From Odontesthes bonariensis (lineage: Eukaryota; Chordata; Actinopteri; Atheriniformes; Atherinopsidae): a stretch of DNA of 64,000 nt. Shown here one piece after another: positions 46,642 through 62,989 of the stretch (position 1 is its first letter; each line of letters opens with the position of its first letter). The stretch spans positions 6,912,849 to 6,976,848 of the forward strand of contig NC_134522.1 in the NCBI RefSeq assembly GCF_027942865.1, in the 5' to 3' direction. The notes beneath the pieces were generated by a model, which searched no databases, was not told where the DNA came from, and saw only the letters and a list, made by a program, of their open reading frames with translations. The translations under genes and the position numbers were made by a program.

Positions 46642-48292
46642 TCAGTCTTCCAGCAGTATATCCAGCTCTTCTAAAGGCAGCCTCAGTCGGAGTTCTTTCT
46701 CCGTCATCAGATCAACGAACTCCTGCAGATGCTCGGGGAACAGCTGAACCGCGTCCATATACAGACCCTGATCAATAAATACACACAAAGAAAGAACATT
46801 AGTTTGCATAGTTTTATTACGTGAGATCAGCCCCAGCTGGGGAAATAATTGTGTCTACATCTTACCTTCGCCCAGGGGATGTTCTGCAAGGCCTTGTAGA
46901 AGATCCCTCTGGCTTTATCCACTTTTCTTTCTGACAACTACAAATTTACAAATTAGTCCGTGTGAGTCTGCAGAAGCTTGTGCAAATGGAACCCTAGTTT
47001 CACTGCTTCACGTTAGCAGTAACTATGTGTGTGAGCTGTTTATTGTCTCACCAGGAAGTGAATGTACATCCTCCACAGTAAAGGACAGAGAGCACCCATC
47101 TCTGTTGCTGCGGCGCTTTCAAACAGTCCTCGGATTCGGTTGCTGAGGCCGTTTTCGGGCAGTATGGACAGCGTTTTATCGCAGCTAAAAGACCTCAAAA
47201 TGTAACACAAAGTAAATGTGCAATTATTTGTCTAAATATGGCTCAAATCAAATTAAAAATACAGACCAGGTGCAGAAGTTTTCCCGCCTTACACATACCT
47301 GTGACACACTCATGCACGGTCACACACTCATAGAGACAGATAGAATGAAGAATGGAAGTATTGTGATGTGGTTTGATGTGAGTTTTTGTTGCCACAGAAT
47401 CGTTCTCAGCGCGAAAACTTGTGGTTTTACCTCTGAGCAGCATCCACCAGCTGCTTCCTTTGTTGTTCAGCAACAATAGCAAAGAGGCGTGGCACGACGC
47501 TGCTGCTGTCTCTGATTACGGAGTGGAAAAAACGCCGTGCCCGGCCAGCGCTATGGTAACGATTTTCCACCTGAAACACAGGTGACATAACAGTCAGGAT
47601 GGATTAGATTTTAACCTGTGAGGATTTGTTATATGAGCAGACTCACCTGCACATATATGCTCCACAGAGGGGCGCTGCTGGGCCACGCCGAGAGGGCCGA
47701 GGTGAGCGTTTCTCTCAGGGTTTTCAGAGGAAACACACCAATGTTGCTGTGGTACTTCAGCAGAGCCGCCTGCTGCACAGCTAGCACCTCACACTCTGAA
47801 GCTAACCGTTTCGCACAGTGGCTGGAATCAGCTGCAGAGTGGCTGGTTTTCTCAGGTGTTAGCGTACGATACAGCTCCTCCAGCCTCTCTCTGGCCTGGC
47901 TGTAGACAGCAGTAGCTGCTTGGATGCTCACTGTGAGGTACTGGAACAGAGCATAGCAGCCAACAAGACCTCTGAACCTCAGCTTCTCCTCCAGCCCATC
48001 TGATGGCGAAAATAAACAAAATAAAACCAGTGCCGATTTTCTCTTCTTTATCTTTTTGATATTACAAAAGAACTAGTTTGACATAAGTCTTAAAGTTATA
48101 TTTTATTCTACCACTATTCAACCAGGGTTGAATACTTTTGTAAGCCACTGTAGCTTTTGTTAATGCTCAGAAATGTATCCTACTGTCCTACAATTTGAGA
48201 ATTAAACACAAAAACATTCTTTTCACAAGCCTTGAACAAATATTTGAAAATAAAGGAAGCACATTGAGTTGCCTGTGGTATGAAATGCGCTA

Positions 48293-48337
<45 letters not shown>

Positions 48338-51300
48338 AGATAAAGGTTCATTGTGTGGGATGCAGCTGTTAAAGCATCCATGTTTCGTACCATGTGTGTC
48401 TAAGCTTCTCATAATATCAGCAGCTTTTCTATCTACCAACGGGGAATGTTTAAACCATAAAGCCTGTCCAGCTTTTTCAGCTTTCTGAGAGCAGGATGTT
48501 TTTTCATGTGCAACACAAACCCAGAATGCTCTAAAAATCTAATCATAACCAGGACACTGGTGCACATTAAAACACATGAAACGTCTGCCAACAGACAAAA
48601 TGTTAAATGTTACTCAGAAGGGCAACAATACTTTGTTATGATGTATACATTTTGTTTCTCTGTAGTAATTTTCCTGCCACGGAGAATCTAAAAACCTTTT
48701 ATTTGCCAAATGTTCAGCTTTTAATGGAAAAAACCAAATGCACAGAAACCGTTTGGTGAACTAACCTTTTCTGTTGGGCTGAAGATTCTTCATGTTTTGC
48801 TCCAGCGCAGACAAGTTGGCAGTTAAAGCTTGTTCATAGGACTTCCTGGCTTTCAGGATGGAAACCGGGGAGAGGGACTCAGAGGATGTGGAGGAGGTTC
48901 CCTCTGCGAGCCGGGTCAGAACGCACACAGCCGGCGACGTGGTTACATCTGTAAGCCGCCCTGCTGGCTCTTTCGCTCGGTTTTCCACCTCCAGCTGGGA
49001 CCACAGGAGGCACAGCTCGCACAGAGTGGGGCTGCTCAGCCCTTTGGTTCCCTCCAACGCTGTGGCCGTGGAGAACACCTTGCGGGCCTCATCCAGACTG
49101 CCCAGCATCCACTCCAGGTGGGCGTACTCCCTCCACAACACCAGCGATGAGCGATTGTCAGGTTCTTTGAGCAGCCGCTTGGCAAACCGCTTGCTGCGTT
49201 TGCCTTGAATGCGAAGACGCTTTTTATTGTTGCACAAGCATCGCAAAACCTGACACACAAACACGGAGAAATAAGTGATGATGCTTTTAATTTCTATCTA
49301 AGCGATGTTCAGATGAGGCAGCACCCACCTTGAGTTTCTCGTACTGGATTAAGCTGAGTGACAGAAAGGATCGGTGGTGTGGAGGAAGGACAGACTGCAC
49401 CGTGCTCAATACGTTGGTGAGAAACTTCTCGCCCTGCTTCCCGAGCCCAACCCACTTCCTTGTTCCCTGAAGAGTGGTCATGTGACCTACAGAGTTTACT
49501 CCAGGGTCGGGCAGGTCGTAAGAGGTCAGAGGATGCTGGAGCTCATTACCTGTGGACCACAGTTGTCACTTCCTTCAAATCATTTCAACAAATAACACAT
49601 ATTTTTTTAAAAACAGCTGGTTCTTATTACTCTTTGTATAATTTTTACCCTGAGTGAGAAGAGAAAGGTTCTCCAGTAGCAGGTCTGGCTGACAGGAGTC
49701 AGCAGGGAGCACAGAGCCTACAGGCAGACCCAGGAAGGACAAGAAATGCAGAAGAAGCCTGAGCTGGAGCTCTGGTGAAGACAGACAGATCATGGATGGG
49801 CCGATGTCATCAAACAACACCTACAGGTGGAGACGGAGGGGGGCGGGGATGTCAAACAAAGTGGTGACAAACACTAAATATCTTAAGACATGATGTAGAT
49901 GGAGTTTCAAACACCATCAGATCCATGTAGAGCCAGCACCTGTCTGTCAGGGTCCTCACAGTCCTCCTCCGATTGGCCCTTGGTTTTGTCAGGTCTCCAG
50001 GGCAACCAGTGAGCAGCTTCACGGGACGACTCCACGTCCAGCCAGACCGTCCACCTGGGCTGACTCCTGTCCTTCACCTCCTCCTCATCCTCTTCCTCCT
50101 CCTCCTCCTCTTCCTCTGCGGAGACAAACACCCGCACTATCGTAAGCAAAGCCAGCCTCAGTTTGCAGCTGGAAGGATGCGTTTCACTGGGAGAGTTTTA
50201 CCGGCACTGGGCTGAAGCCATCCTCCTCGCTCTTGTTGGAGCATCCAGGCTTTCCAGCCTCTGGCCCCCACCTCCCCGACTCTGGCCTCCCCGCTGTCCC
50301 AAAAAGGCTCAAAGAACTCCACCTGCACATACAGAAACATTAAGTAAACTTAACCAGTCTTGCACCGCTCAAAGAGAAAGTTAAGATGTTAAAATTAGAC
50401 TTCACATGAAGACCGTGGAGGTAAGGTAACCCTTTTATCCGAGGTCAGTCAACCGTGCCTGTTGGAGAACCCTTCAGAGATCTATTTTACATCTAAATTA
50501 ACCTTAAAAACTGGGGCGTGTGAAATACATCCGTCCAGGCTAGTACATGCAAGGACGCTTAAGTGTTTCTACATATGTCACAGAAAGGATCGATGCTGAT
50601 ATAAATGCAAGAAAGTTTTGGTTTTTGGATGTGAGCCCGGTGAAACATCTTGAATTGGATCAGGAATTGCTGAAGGCACAGAGACAGTAGGTGTTAACAA
50701 GCTTAAGTATCGAGCTTATCAGTATCAGTTCAATCTCTTTTCTCCGTCCTGTTTTCTGTGTTGATGTCTCTGATTACCTTTACAAACGGTGATGACTTAG
50801 GACATTTTTATGTGCTCTCACTGATGTGAGGCATTTGGAAAAACCTTGTTGATACTATAACTGCATAAGCATTGACTCAGTACAGGTGTGGACTAAAATG
50901 CAGGATTAGAGGTTGCAGGAATTGTCTTTTTTTCTTTCAGAATAAAGTCTCAGCCTCCCTCTGGAACTTTTTTTTTGCTCTACTTGCATAAAAACCTTCA
51001 GCTTTGCTGTGTCACAGTTAAGAAACAGTCCTGTAATGGGTTCTTGTGTGAATTCAGAGCTGCTGGCACAGTTCCTCTACATTTCCATTATTCATACGAA
51101 ACATGCTACATCAAGTCAGGTGAGGTTCAGAGTCACTTCAATTCTACCTTAAAAAAGGCATTCCCTGCTTCTGATGGTTGTTAGACTGTATTAAATCTAA
51201 ACCCAAGACAGTTTTATTAAATAAATCTCCCCAACAAAGAGAATAAATAAACTCTCAAAATGCCAAAGAATTCCAGTAAGATGACATCAAACGATTAGAG

Positions 51301-54300
51301 TAGAAAAACTCAGGTGTAGTTTGTGCATACCTGCTGCTTGGTGGACAGTTTTTGCACACTGTCAGGTTTGAAAAAGGTAAAGTCGAGCATGGCCTGAAAC
51401 AGTGTAATCGCTTTCTCAGAGTGACCGGACTGACGCAGGAAATGGCACTGCTGGGTAAAGATATCTGGAAAAAGGGACACGAGTGTTACAGTTCCACTGA
51501 GCATCAACTCAAAATGTCGAGTCCACACTTAGATTAAAAATGGATACACTGGCAGAATGAGTAGGACAGCTGAATGTGTGACTGTTATGCACAAAGCAGT
51601 TCTCAAAGGAGAAAAAAAAGAAAAAAACAACAGCTGAAATAACATCTGTTTTACCCAACAAGTCCTCCTCAGTTCCTGGCAGAGCTGGATGAGACACCAT
51701 GCTGCCGTCTCGGACAGCACCGAGCGTGCTCAGACACTTCCCGTACGCAGAGTTGACTTTCAACACAGTGAAGTTGCTGAAGTAGCTCTGGGTAAAGAGC
51801 AGATACTGCCTCCACAAGGGGGGACTGTTTGGGTGGAGGAACACCTGGAACATAGCAGATGTTTTAGAACTCATACTGCTCAAACAAAGAGATCATGTCC
51901 CTTCTCTGGTTTGGTGCTGAAAAAGGGAGCTACAGCCACAACGTTTGCACGTACACACAACAATAATCAGGAAGCGCGTCACTGGAAACTTACAAGTTTC
52001 TTCCATTCTTTAGCCAGAGCCGAGGGCTCCCAGAGCTCCTGGCAGATCCTGAGCCTCTCGAGCTGCAGAGCGATGCAGGTGGGGTTGGTGGCCACAGCTC
52101 GCTCTGCGATGCTCAGCTTTTTCTCCAGGACCGCTCTGCAGGAGGACCGGCGACGCTCGGCTGAGTCGCCGTCCTGCTGCTGTCCCTCGCCTCCAAACAC
52201 GGCCGCGCTCAGCTCATCCTGGAGGAGGTGGCGAAGTTCAGAAGGCATTTACTGACAGTGCAGCCTCACTTTTTCAGTCGAAAGATTGTTCAGAAACGCA
52301 GCGACAAGTGAGAATTTTTAAAGCTTAGAAATCCCTTTAATACAAGTTCCCTCTGAACTGTGAAAGTGTGTCATCATACAGTGACCAGACAACAGTAGAA
52401 ACTTAGGTGAGATTGTAGTGTTATATTATAGAAACAAATGTTACGAATCCTTAAGCGTTTTATTAATGTGCATTAATGTCAGATTTAGTGTTTCTTAGCT
52501 TTCTCTTATATGAAACAGCTTTAAAGGTGACATTCAGTAAAAGTACCATTTTCTGCTCCGGGGAGCATATATTCTGGTGTCTGAAGTCACCATCAACCTT
52601 AGTTTTGTTTCTTTTAGTTCCAGATTTCTTGTTTTATTTGAAAGTTCTTTGTGTAACGAGTCGTTGATTTTCAATTCAAAGTGATGTCACTCCCCAAGTT
52701 TATCACTCCCCCTCCTCTTCGAAACTCTGCTTAAAATACAGGAAGTACTAAAGTGTAATGTTGATTATCGCAAATGAAAAGCTTAAATCGGGGAGAGAAA
52801 AAGCACACACTCGTGTCATTCACAACACTTGTGCTCAGACGTTCATTTACATATTCTGCAGGATGTTTGAAGCATATTAAAGCAGCATGCCACGGCAGGT
52901 GTAGAGCCTCCATACTGCACCTGGTATCGTATGAACTGTATCCACAGCTGTGTGTCTGCTGGTTCCTCTCTGAGCCGCCTGTTAAACTCCTCAGTCCTCC
53001 CGACCACAAGAGCAACGCCCTCCCCCGTCTGCGTGTCCTGCTTCTGCTCCTCCTGCTGTCCTTTCCCCTGCAGCCACAGGGCCGTGGACGAGTCGTAAAC
53101 GCCGAGGGGATTTACAGAAGATGTCTGCACTCTGCCATCTGAATTCAAGCATTTAAGATCAGATGTTAGTCATAAAGACTAAAATAAAGAAATTAAATCT
53201 AAGTGGACGCCACTTTTCTCATGTTGAACTCAACTTAAATCATTACTTTAACTCTCAAATCGTCTCTTGTGTATTTAGTTCTTAATTTACCTGTCCCTCG
53301 TCCTTTGTTGTCCCCTTCATCATCACCCAGAGCGAGGAAGGAGGCTGAGCTGATGGCCCTGCTACCGTCAGGAGTCACAGGTAACACAGGAACAGGTAGC
53401 TCAGACCTCAGCAGTCGCCGACTGGCTGCAGAAAAGTATCTGTCCGTTGATTTCTTGCTGTCTCCTGCTCTCCGCTTCTTTTTTGTGTCTGATTCCTCCC
53501 AGCTGACTTCCTGCCTTCTGGAGTCCAGACCCAAGGCGGAGCTGCCTTTCCTCTTATACCTGAGGCCCACACCACAGTTATAAATTGGACAGACATAAAT
53601 ACAGACACACAAACTCTTGTTAATGTTTACGCGTTACATATATGAGAAGACAGCGCTACCTGGCTACGTCTCCTCTGTACAGGGACTTGTAAGTCCAGTT
53701 GGATGCGTCCGGTTTACTATCCACACAGAACGGCTGCTCTGTGGGCAGCTGGAGGTCATCCAGCCAGGAGAAGCGGCTTGCTAACGGAGCAACCTGTGGC
53801 CTGCACGCACAAACACACAATGCAGAGGCAAGTCAGTGCTTTACTGTACAAGATTAGGCGGTACATACATACATAAAATCATTTGTCCTTACCTATCCGC
53901 CTCTTCTTCTCTTTTCAGATCACTGGGATAGATGGTTTCAGAGTCCGATCCACTGCTCCCACCCTTCTTTTTATGCTTTTTCTTCTTTTTCCTTTTCTTT
54001 TCACTCTTCTTTTTCTTCTTCCTTGGTGGCACATCACCGTCTCCCTTCTCCTCTCCCTCAGCAGAGCTAACATCACGACCAACACTAATAAATATGAGGT
54101 TAATTCAGCACCCATTGGAATAAAAAAAACACACAAAAACATCCAAATAAACTCACTTCCTGCCTCATGCAAAAACAGAAATTTAGCCAGCTAATTTTAA
54201 AAGCAGTACCTCAACTTGTTACAGGAGAAGTGGTGAAACAAAAGTCTTTATCTAATTAATTTAAGGCAAGTTAAACAGTGCTTCACCATAAAGTTTGAGA

Positions 54301-55834
54301 AAGACATTAAACTGCAGTTTTAGTAGAATGAGTGATCTGTACCTTTCCTCTCTTTTTTCAGGCACCTCACCGGTTTTCTCTAAAAAACGACTGTGAAGAG
54401 AGAGTGCATCCCCGGTCTGAAAGCTCTTATTCTCCAGCCAATCAAATTCTGAAATAAGAACAGACATAAAAAAAAAGGTGTTGGTTAACATTCAGGACAG
54501 AGGGATCATGTGTGTGAAGGTAAATGGAAGTAACCCTTCCAGAACCAAACACAGTGGTGCTTTAAAGTTTGTGAGCCCTTAAGAATAATCAACATTTCTG
54601 TATAAATATGATGTAAATCATCGTTAAATTTTCACACAAGTCCTAATATTTTATAAAGAGAGCTCAATATACGAAATGAGACAACTATTTTCTCTATTAA
54701 GGAAAATTATCTAGTGTTACATATCTCTGAGGGACAAAAGCAGCTGAAACCCTAAAGCTCTGACAGGTGTTAGAGGAGGCTCTGTTTTACCTAAAGAACT
54801 ATCTGAAGATTTCTACCACACTTCAACTCTCTAAATGTTTGTCAAGTGATTTTTTTCTTGTATTCATTTTGTTATTGATCTATCGTAGCAGCAATATAAT
54901 TTCCTATCAGGGCTTAATAAAGTATTATTGAAGTGAGCTGAAATTAAATTTGGGTGGATGACTGTTCTGAGCTGTTCTGTTCTGAAGAATGAACGAAAAA
55001 TTCCTCCAAAATTATTTGCAGGACTAATCAACAGTTGCTGGAGGTGTTTAGCTGCATTTAACTTTGGACAAGATTATTAAATAAGTTACTAAAAGCAAAT
55101 ATTTGCATACTTTTTCCAAACATGCATATATTAGGCCTATTTAAGCATTTTTCTCAGCATATGATTGCATAAGTGGAATAGTTTGTCTAATTTGTTCACC
55201 TCAACTGGACTCTTTATCCACTTTAAGAAAATCTGATGATGTTTAAAGTCCTATGTATGTATAAATAAAGAGAGGTGATGTCTTAAATATTATAAGGCCA
55301 CATAAGACTTAGAGCATATAAACAGCAGCATGACACTCGGATTAAAAACACAAACAAATCAAGTGATTATTGGCTGAAACAAACATCAATTTCACAACAA
55401 TTTCAACACTAAATCGCCTGTTATTCTAACACATCTGTAACATAAAAGCTATTGTCATACAGGAAAAGATCAGCTAACTAAATATGAGACTAAAGCAGCT
55501 TATTTGACAACATACGGAGACTAATATTAAATGTGAAACAAAAAACACAGGTTTCTGGAGGAGCATATACAGTCAAATTAGTCAAAAATTATGCTTTAGA
55601 GGTTAAGAGTCAGCTCCTGTCGTTCAGCGTCGACGACAAACTGACGTTGAAGCAGCCTAAATGAGCTCGTTAGCTCGTGCTAACGGCGCTTTACTTTCTC
55701 CAGATGAGGTAAATTGTGTCTCAACATGAACGAAGTAAAAGCTGGAGCATGTGTTCCACGAAGGAATGATCACCTTTAGAAGAATCTTCAACTTTGTTGC
55801 TCGCTACTTCTGAAAAAGCTGGAAACAGAGCCAT
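46642..55834 (-). CDS. nrde2: NRDE2 (nuclear RNAi-defective 2 homologue), 19 coding exons
   Basis: NRDE2 is a nuclear HAT-repeat protein; mammalian NRDE2 binds the exosome helicase MTR4 and affects splicing of weak introns. Minus-strand coding exons: 55774-55834, 54343-54448, 53893-54066, 53660-53800, 53291-53559, 52921-53138, 51994-52218, 51655-51844, 51331-51465, 50202-50322, 49940-50115, 49649-49820, 49329-49549, 48766-49249, 47647-47998, 47431-47570, 47052-47184, 46866-46937, 46642-46767. They total 3516 nt (1171 aa; human 1164). Landmarks: N-terminal MALFPAF and DFDWLENKSF-like segment, a Lys-rich tract in exon 3, SWLDDLQLP and NWTYKSLYRGD (exon 4), KCLSTLGAVRDGSMVSHPAL (exon 8), VEFFEPFWDSGEAR (exon 10), an acidic run (exon 11), VLFDDIGPS (exon 12), LWREYAHLEWMLGSLDEARK (exon 14), and LRLPLEELDILLED at the end. 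No break was seen. Confidence 0.96.
48245..48342 (+). repeat. Retroposon 3' tail with (GATT)n in an nrde2 intron
   Basis: A segment ending GAAATGCGCTATATAAATAA, followed by about seven to eight GATT repeats, is the usual 3' end of teleost L2-related LINE/SINE elements. It is in the intron between coding exons 14 and 15, in antisense orientation to nrde2. Confidence 0.75.
54449..55773. other. nrde2 intron 1
   Basis: AT-rich intron. A short section around 54885-54925 (AATTTCCTATCAGGGCTTAA then TAAAGTATTATT) resembles a retroposon 3' tail. No exon or RNA gene was recognised. Confidence 0.4.
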
Positions 55835-56499
55835 GATGTCGCATGTAAACAGTCGACGGAATATGACGTCACATGGCAATCCGCCAATAAGCAAATAGAT
55901 ACAAATATAAGCAGATAGATAAGTTGATCAACCAATTATTTAATAAATAGATATAAATAATAAGAAATATCATAACATTTCTCTCATAATAAATATAAGA
56001 TGTCATAATAATGATTATCGTTGTTATTATTATTATCATTATTAGCTCTTAACGTAATTTAAAAGATGCCGCTGCAACAGGACATAATTTCATTAGAATG
56101 AACCCCACAAGCAGCAATTTCATTAAATTTATTTTCTTTATTTCTTAATTTTCTTTATAACAACTTAACAAGAAAACATTGAAAAAAATATGAATAGATA
56201 CAAATAGAAACGACACAGGAGGATAAATTTCACATCTGCAGCTTCTGACAAAATCAAACAACATCAAGTGTTTGAGTGTTTTTCATCCCAATCATGACAA
56301 TCCACAGAGTCCATTATGGAATATTTCAAGTTTAATAGATCAATTCTGAACACCACAAAGAAAACCTGAGATTTGAAATAGAATAAATCAAAGATTACAT
56401 CATTCATTGAGAATTAGAAAACATAAAGAGGAATAAATAAATGCTTCTAACCAAGCATCAAAGAATAATTAACATCTTAAATATTTCTCAATAAATTAA

Positions 56500-57335
56500 A
56501 TCAGTGTCTGTGGCCCACAGAAACAAAGAGAAAGTGTTATCAGTCACCTTGAGACACTCTCTCTAAAACCTGATAATGAAGTTAGAAATCTCGGGGTAAT
56601 ATTGGAATCAGACCTGAACTTTAACAGCCACATTAAATCTGTAACATCAGCAGATTTTTACCATCTAAAAAACATTGCCAGAATCAAAGGAATTGTGTCT
56701 AAACCAGACTTAGGAGACTGATCCATGCGTTTGTCTCCAGCAGGTTAGACTACTGTAACGGCCTGCTCACTGGGCTCTAAACGGGCTGTAAGACAGCTGC
56801 AGAACATCCAGAATTCTGCTGCTCGAGCAGGAAATACGACCTTATTAGTCCAGTGCTCAGGTCTCTGCACTGTTTTCCTGTTGCTCAGAGAATAGACTTT
56901 AAAAATGTACACGTCTCTTCATGGTCTAGCGCCAAAGTGCATTTCTGACATGTTAGAGCCATATGAACCAACTCGGGCTCTGAGAACCTCAGGGAGGGGT
57001 CTCCTGCTGGTGCCCAGAGTCAGGACAAAACAAGGTGAGGCTGCATTTCAGTTTTATGCTCCTAAAATCTGGAACAGTCTTCCAGAAGATGTGAGACAGG
57101 CCTCAACTCTGACCATGTTTAAATCCAGGCTGAAAACAGTTCTATTTAGCTGTGCATATGATAACTGAAACTAATTTATCTGCACTCTTTGCTTTTAATT
57201 TAATTAATTAATTATTATTTTTTATGTTTTTTGGAATGATTCTATTTGCCTTCTTGTGATTTTATGCAGCTGTAAAGCACTTTGAATTGCCTTGTGTACA
57301 AATTGTACTCTACAAATAAACTTGCCTTGCCCTAT
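56500..57335 (+). mobile_element. LINE (L2/CR1-like) 3' fragment
   Basis: A 5'-truncated non-LTR retrotransposon. Split frames encode the C-terminal part of the ORF2 reverse transcriptase: SDLNFNSHIKSV, FYHLKNIARIKGI, FVSSRLDYCNGLL, and then an uninterrupted frame 56905-57168 with LHGLAPKCISDMLEPYEPTR and FYAPKIWNSLPEDVRQ. The 3' tail has GTAAAGCACTTTGAATTGCC and ends in a short CTTGCC repeat. Several stops and frame changes upstream of 56905 show it is inactive. It lies between the divergent nrde2 and tubulin genes. Confidence 0.85.
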
Positions 57336-58689
57336 TTTCCACATTTAATGGAGGAATTTGCATATTTATTATCATATAATATAAAATTAGGTAATTAAAG
57401 CTACTCAAATTCCCTTAAGAACAATAACAGACTTTAGAGTAGCAACAATTGTATTGTTTTTACATTCCCAGAAAGTAAAAGAGTACATTATTGAGGAACT
57501 TGTGTTTTATTTGAGTAGTTCCATTTTATGCCATTGTACACTTCAACTCTACCACATTTCAGAGATAGAAATTGTACTTTATACCCCACCAAACATGAGA
57601 GCTTTAACCGCAAGTGACTTTCAAGACGAATATTTATGATGCGAAAGCCAAAGTACAAAATAAGTCACGTAAAATTGTTACGGAATTACAGAATTAAAAC
57701 AAAACAAACAACGACAATGAAAATCATCCTGCATCAAAAAAATTCTTTCTATGTAAAAGTTTATAGTACAATAGTTTATACATTATGTTTAATACTCAGG
57801 GAACTCCGATCAATGTTCTAATTATGTGAGTGAGATTAAAAAAACTCCCATTAGCCACTTTTGGTGAGATATTAAATCATTGAAAAATGTATTGAAATTA
57901 AATGTTTACAAGGTAAAATCACCCTGGAGACGTTATCAACTTATTTACATCTGAGATGGATGTGAGGCAACTGGGAACATTTTCATTTTAGATTAGATTA
58001 AATTCAACTTTATTGCTACAGCACAGAGTACAAGTACTGAGACAATGTACATATGTACATATGTAACTAAAGTTGTCAAATAAATGTAGAAAAGTATATT
58101 TCCTTCTGAGATGTAACTGAGTAGAAAGGAAACGTACAAGTAGTGTTTATGCACAGCGCTTGAATAATTAACCAAATGCAATTTGAGTCACTCTTTCAGT
58201 GAAATAAGGAACCTCTGTTTTACAACCACAAGTAGATTTTGACATATATTTACTATTAAAAACCTAATCTTTACTGTGGTTAATTCTAATCATAACTGGT
58301 TGACATCCATAGGCTTTCTGCATCACATGTGAAATAGTATTTATGAAGAAGTCCATCAAATATATTTGAATGATTAATTATGTTGCATTTAATTAAATTT
58401 ATAGATGTCAATATATCTAAAATTCACTGTAAGTTTATGAAAGAATAAACTAACAACGACCAGCAGAGGAATTGTTTTTTGGATTTAACTGCCACAGATG
58501 ATCCGCTGTATGCAGATCGATAATCCGTTTCATCCCTCTAGTTTTTTGGCAACAACTATGCTCGTATTTCAAGTACTACATGTGAATAATCCTAAAATAT
58601 CTTACTGGCATGTAACTATAACCTAAACGCTATATACAAACGAGATTGTATCAAACTAAAAGCAAAAAGTTAGACTCGTCTCAACAAAG
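57336..58689. other. Intergenic region upstream of the tubulin promoter array
   Basis: AT-rich, with no recognised gene. A short AGATTAGATTAAATTCAACT section near 57990-58015 may be a retroposon remnant. The tubulin promoter repeats begin at 58690. Confidence 0.4.
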
Positions 58690-58971
58690 ACGCTGTTCCG
58701 TTTTAAAATGTACTTTATGTTACCAGGGCAACCGAATCTCCAGTTGAAGTCTGTTGTTTTGACCAATCAGATGCAGGGTTTGTTTTGACTGACATCTTAT
58801 TTGTCCAATAGAATTTATGAAGAGAGAACACAACTTTGTCTTTTCACTGACCGATAAGAAATTTGTAATTTCGACAAAAATGAGAGAAATTGTACACCTG
58901 CAGGCCGGCCAGTGTGGCAACCAAATTGGAGCTAAGGTTCGTAACAATTTGGTGTGGAAATGTTCGCTTGA
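58690..58971 (+). promoter_or_regulatory. tubb4b: Tubulin promoter/exon-1 unit 1 (282 bp)
   Basis: First of three tandem copies. CCAAT boxes lie at 58763-58767 and 58805-58809. Coding exon 1 is 58880-58936, encoding MREIVHLQAGQCGNQIGAK, followed by a GTTCGT donor. Compared with units 2 and 3, this copy lacks a 57-bp segment of the 5' region. An upstream ATG at 58817 is in frame with the tubulin start and would add 21 residues if the transcript began upstream of it; beta-tubulins start at MREI, so this is unlikely to be used. Confidence 0.85.
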
Positions 58972-59310
58972 ACGCTGTTCCGTTTTAAAATGTACTTTAT
59001 GTTACCAGGGAAACCGAATCTCCAGTTGAAGTCTGTTGTTTTGACCAATCAGATACAGGGTTTGTTTTGACTGACATCTTATTTGTCCAATAGAATTTAT
59101 GAAGCAACGGACGTTGGTAAGAATCATACCTTCTCGAGTCAGTCCGTTGTTGGAGCGCTAGAGAGAACACAGCTTTGTCTTTTCACTGACCGATAAGAAA
59201 TTTGTAATTTCGACAAAAATGAGAGAAATTGTACACCTGCAGGCCGGCCAGTGTGGCAACCAAATTGGAGCTAAGGTTCGTAACAATTTGGTGTGGAAAT
59301 GTTCGCTTGA
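58972..59310 (+). promoter_or_regulatory. tubb4b: Tubulin promoter/exon-1 unit 2 (339 bp)
   Basis: Second copy. CCAAT boxes at 59045-59049 and 59087-59091; coding exon 1 at 59219-59275 with an identical protein sequence and donor. It contains the 57-bp segment (59105-59161) missing from unit 1, which holds the inverted pair CAACGGAC (59105-59112) and GTCCGTTG (59142-59149). Here the upstream ATG opens a short uORF closed by TAG inside that segment. Confidence 0.85.
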
Positions 59311-59558
59311 ACGCTGTTCCGTTTTAAAATGTACTTTATGTTACCAGGGAAACCGAATCTCCGGTTGAAGTCTGTTGTTTTGACCAATCAGATACAGGGT
59401 TTGTTTTGACTGACATCTTATTTGTCCAATAGAATTTATGAAGCAACGGACGTTGGTAAGAATCGTACCTTCTCGAGTCAGTCCGTTGTTGGAGCGCTAG
59501 AGAGAACATAACTTTGTCTTTTCACTGACTGATAAGAAGTTTGTAATTTCGACAAAAA

Positions 59559-62162
<2,604 letters not shown>

Positions 62163-62660
62163 ACACACAGTACCATCCTTTTCCTTCTATGCAACTGTTA
62201 GGACTGGGCATCATAGGTCAAATGTAGACGTTTTTTAAAAACGTGACACAGTAGTTCCATTAAACAGCACAGCAGTTCTTCTCCAGTCCTAACAGAAGTT
62301 ATAGGATATTGTCTCCTCTGCTTTTAAATGTCTTTTTAATGTTGGCAGTTCTTGCCTCCTGTTCTGAGTATAAATGTTCTACATCTTTTCTGTTTGTCTG
62401 TTTAGAGTGTGCAGCGTCAACGCAAAAAACTGGAACTCTACGTTAAAACCAAACAGAACAGTTAAAGGTTCGTTACGACTGTTTTGGGCCTCTTCGTGCT
62501 GAATTAAACCATCAGTTTTTATCACAGAAACAATGCTTCAGCCATAGAAATGTCACTTTTTTTTCTGTTTCACTTTAAAAAGTCGCACATTTGTTAGTTT
62601 TACCACAACCAGAAGAGGCTGCGTTAAAGCTTTTTAATAAATTGACGCTCACACACGTCT
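62163..62660 (+). other. tubb4b: Tubulin 3' UTR
   Basis: Downstream of the TAG stop. AATAAA at 62636-62641 is a good polyadenylation signal; another lies at about 62974, so a longer 3' UTR form is possible. No coding potential was seen. Confidence 0.6.
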
Positions 62661-62989
62661 TTCTGTATTCACTCTACTTCTTATACCAAAGCTTAGATTG
62701 GACTGTTCCTCTGTTAATGTCCCAGTAGTCCTACTGCATCACACCGGCTGTGTGAACGTTCACCCCCTCCGTTAACTGTTACGTCTTCATTCTGCAGGTT
62801 TAAAGCGTGTTTGGGACGAACTTCGGCCAGTTTAATACACTGATTATACAAGTTAGATACGAACTATCCTTTCTCAACTGAATAATTAAAAGTTTAAATG
62901 CACTGAAAGTGAAGATTGTTGGAAGCTGGTCACTCCTGATACGGCTTGTTCTCAGTTTAATTTTTGATGAATTTAATAAAGCTTCTTTT

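Noticed and set aside
58817-58879. Alternative upstream start extending tubulin by 21 residues
   Set aside because: Beta-tubulins begin at MREI and need a free N-terminus for autoregulation; units 2 and 3 do not allow the extension.
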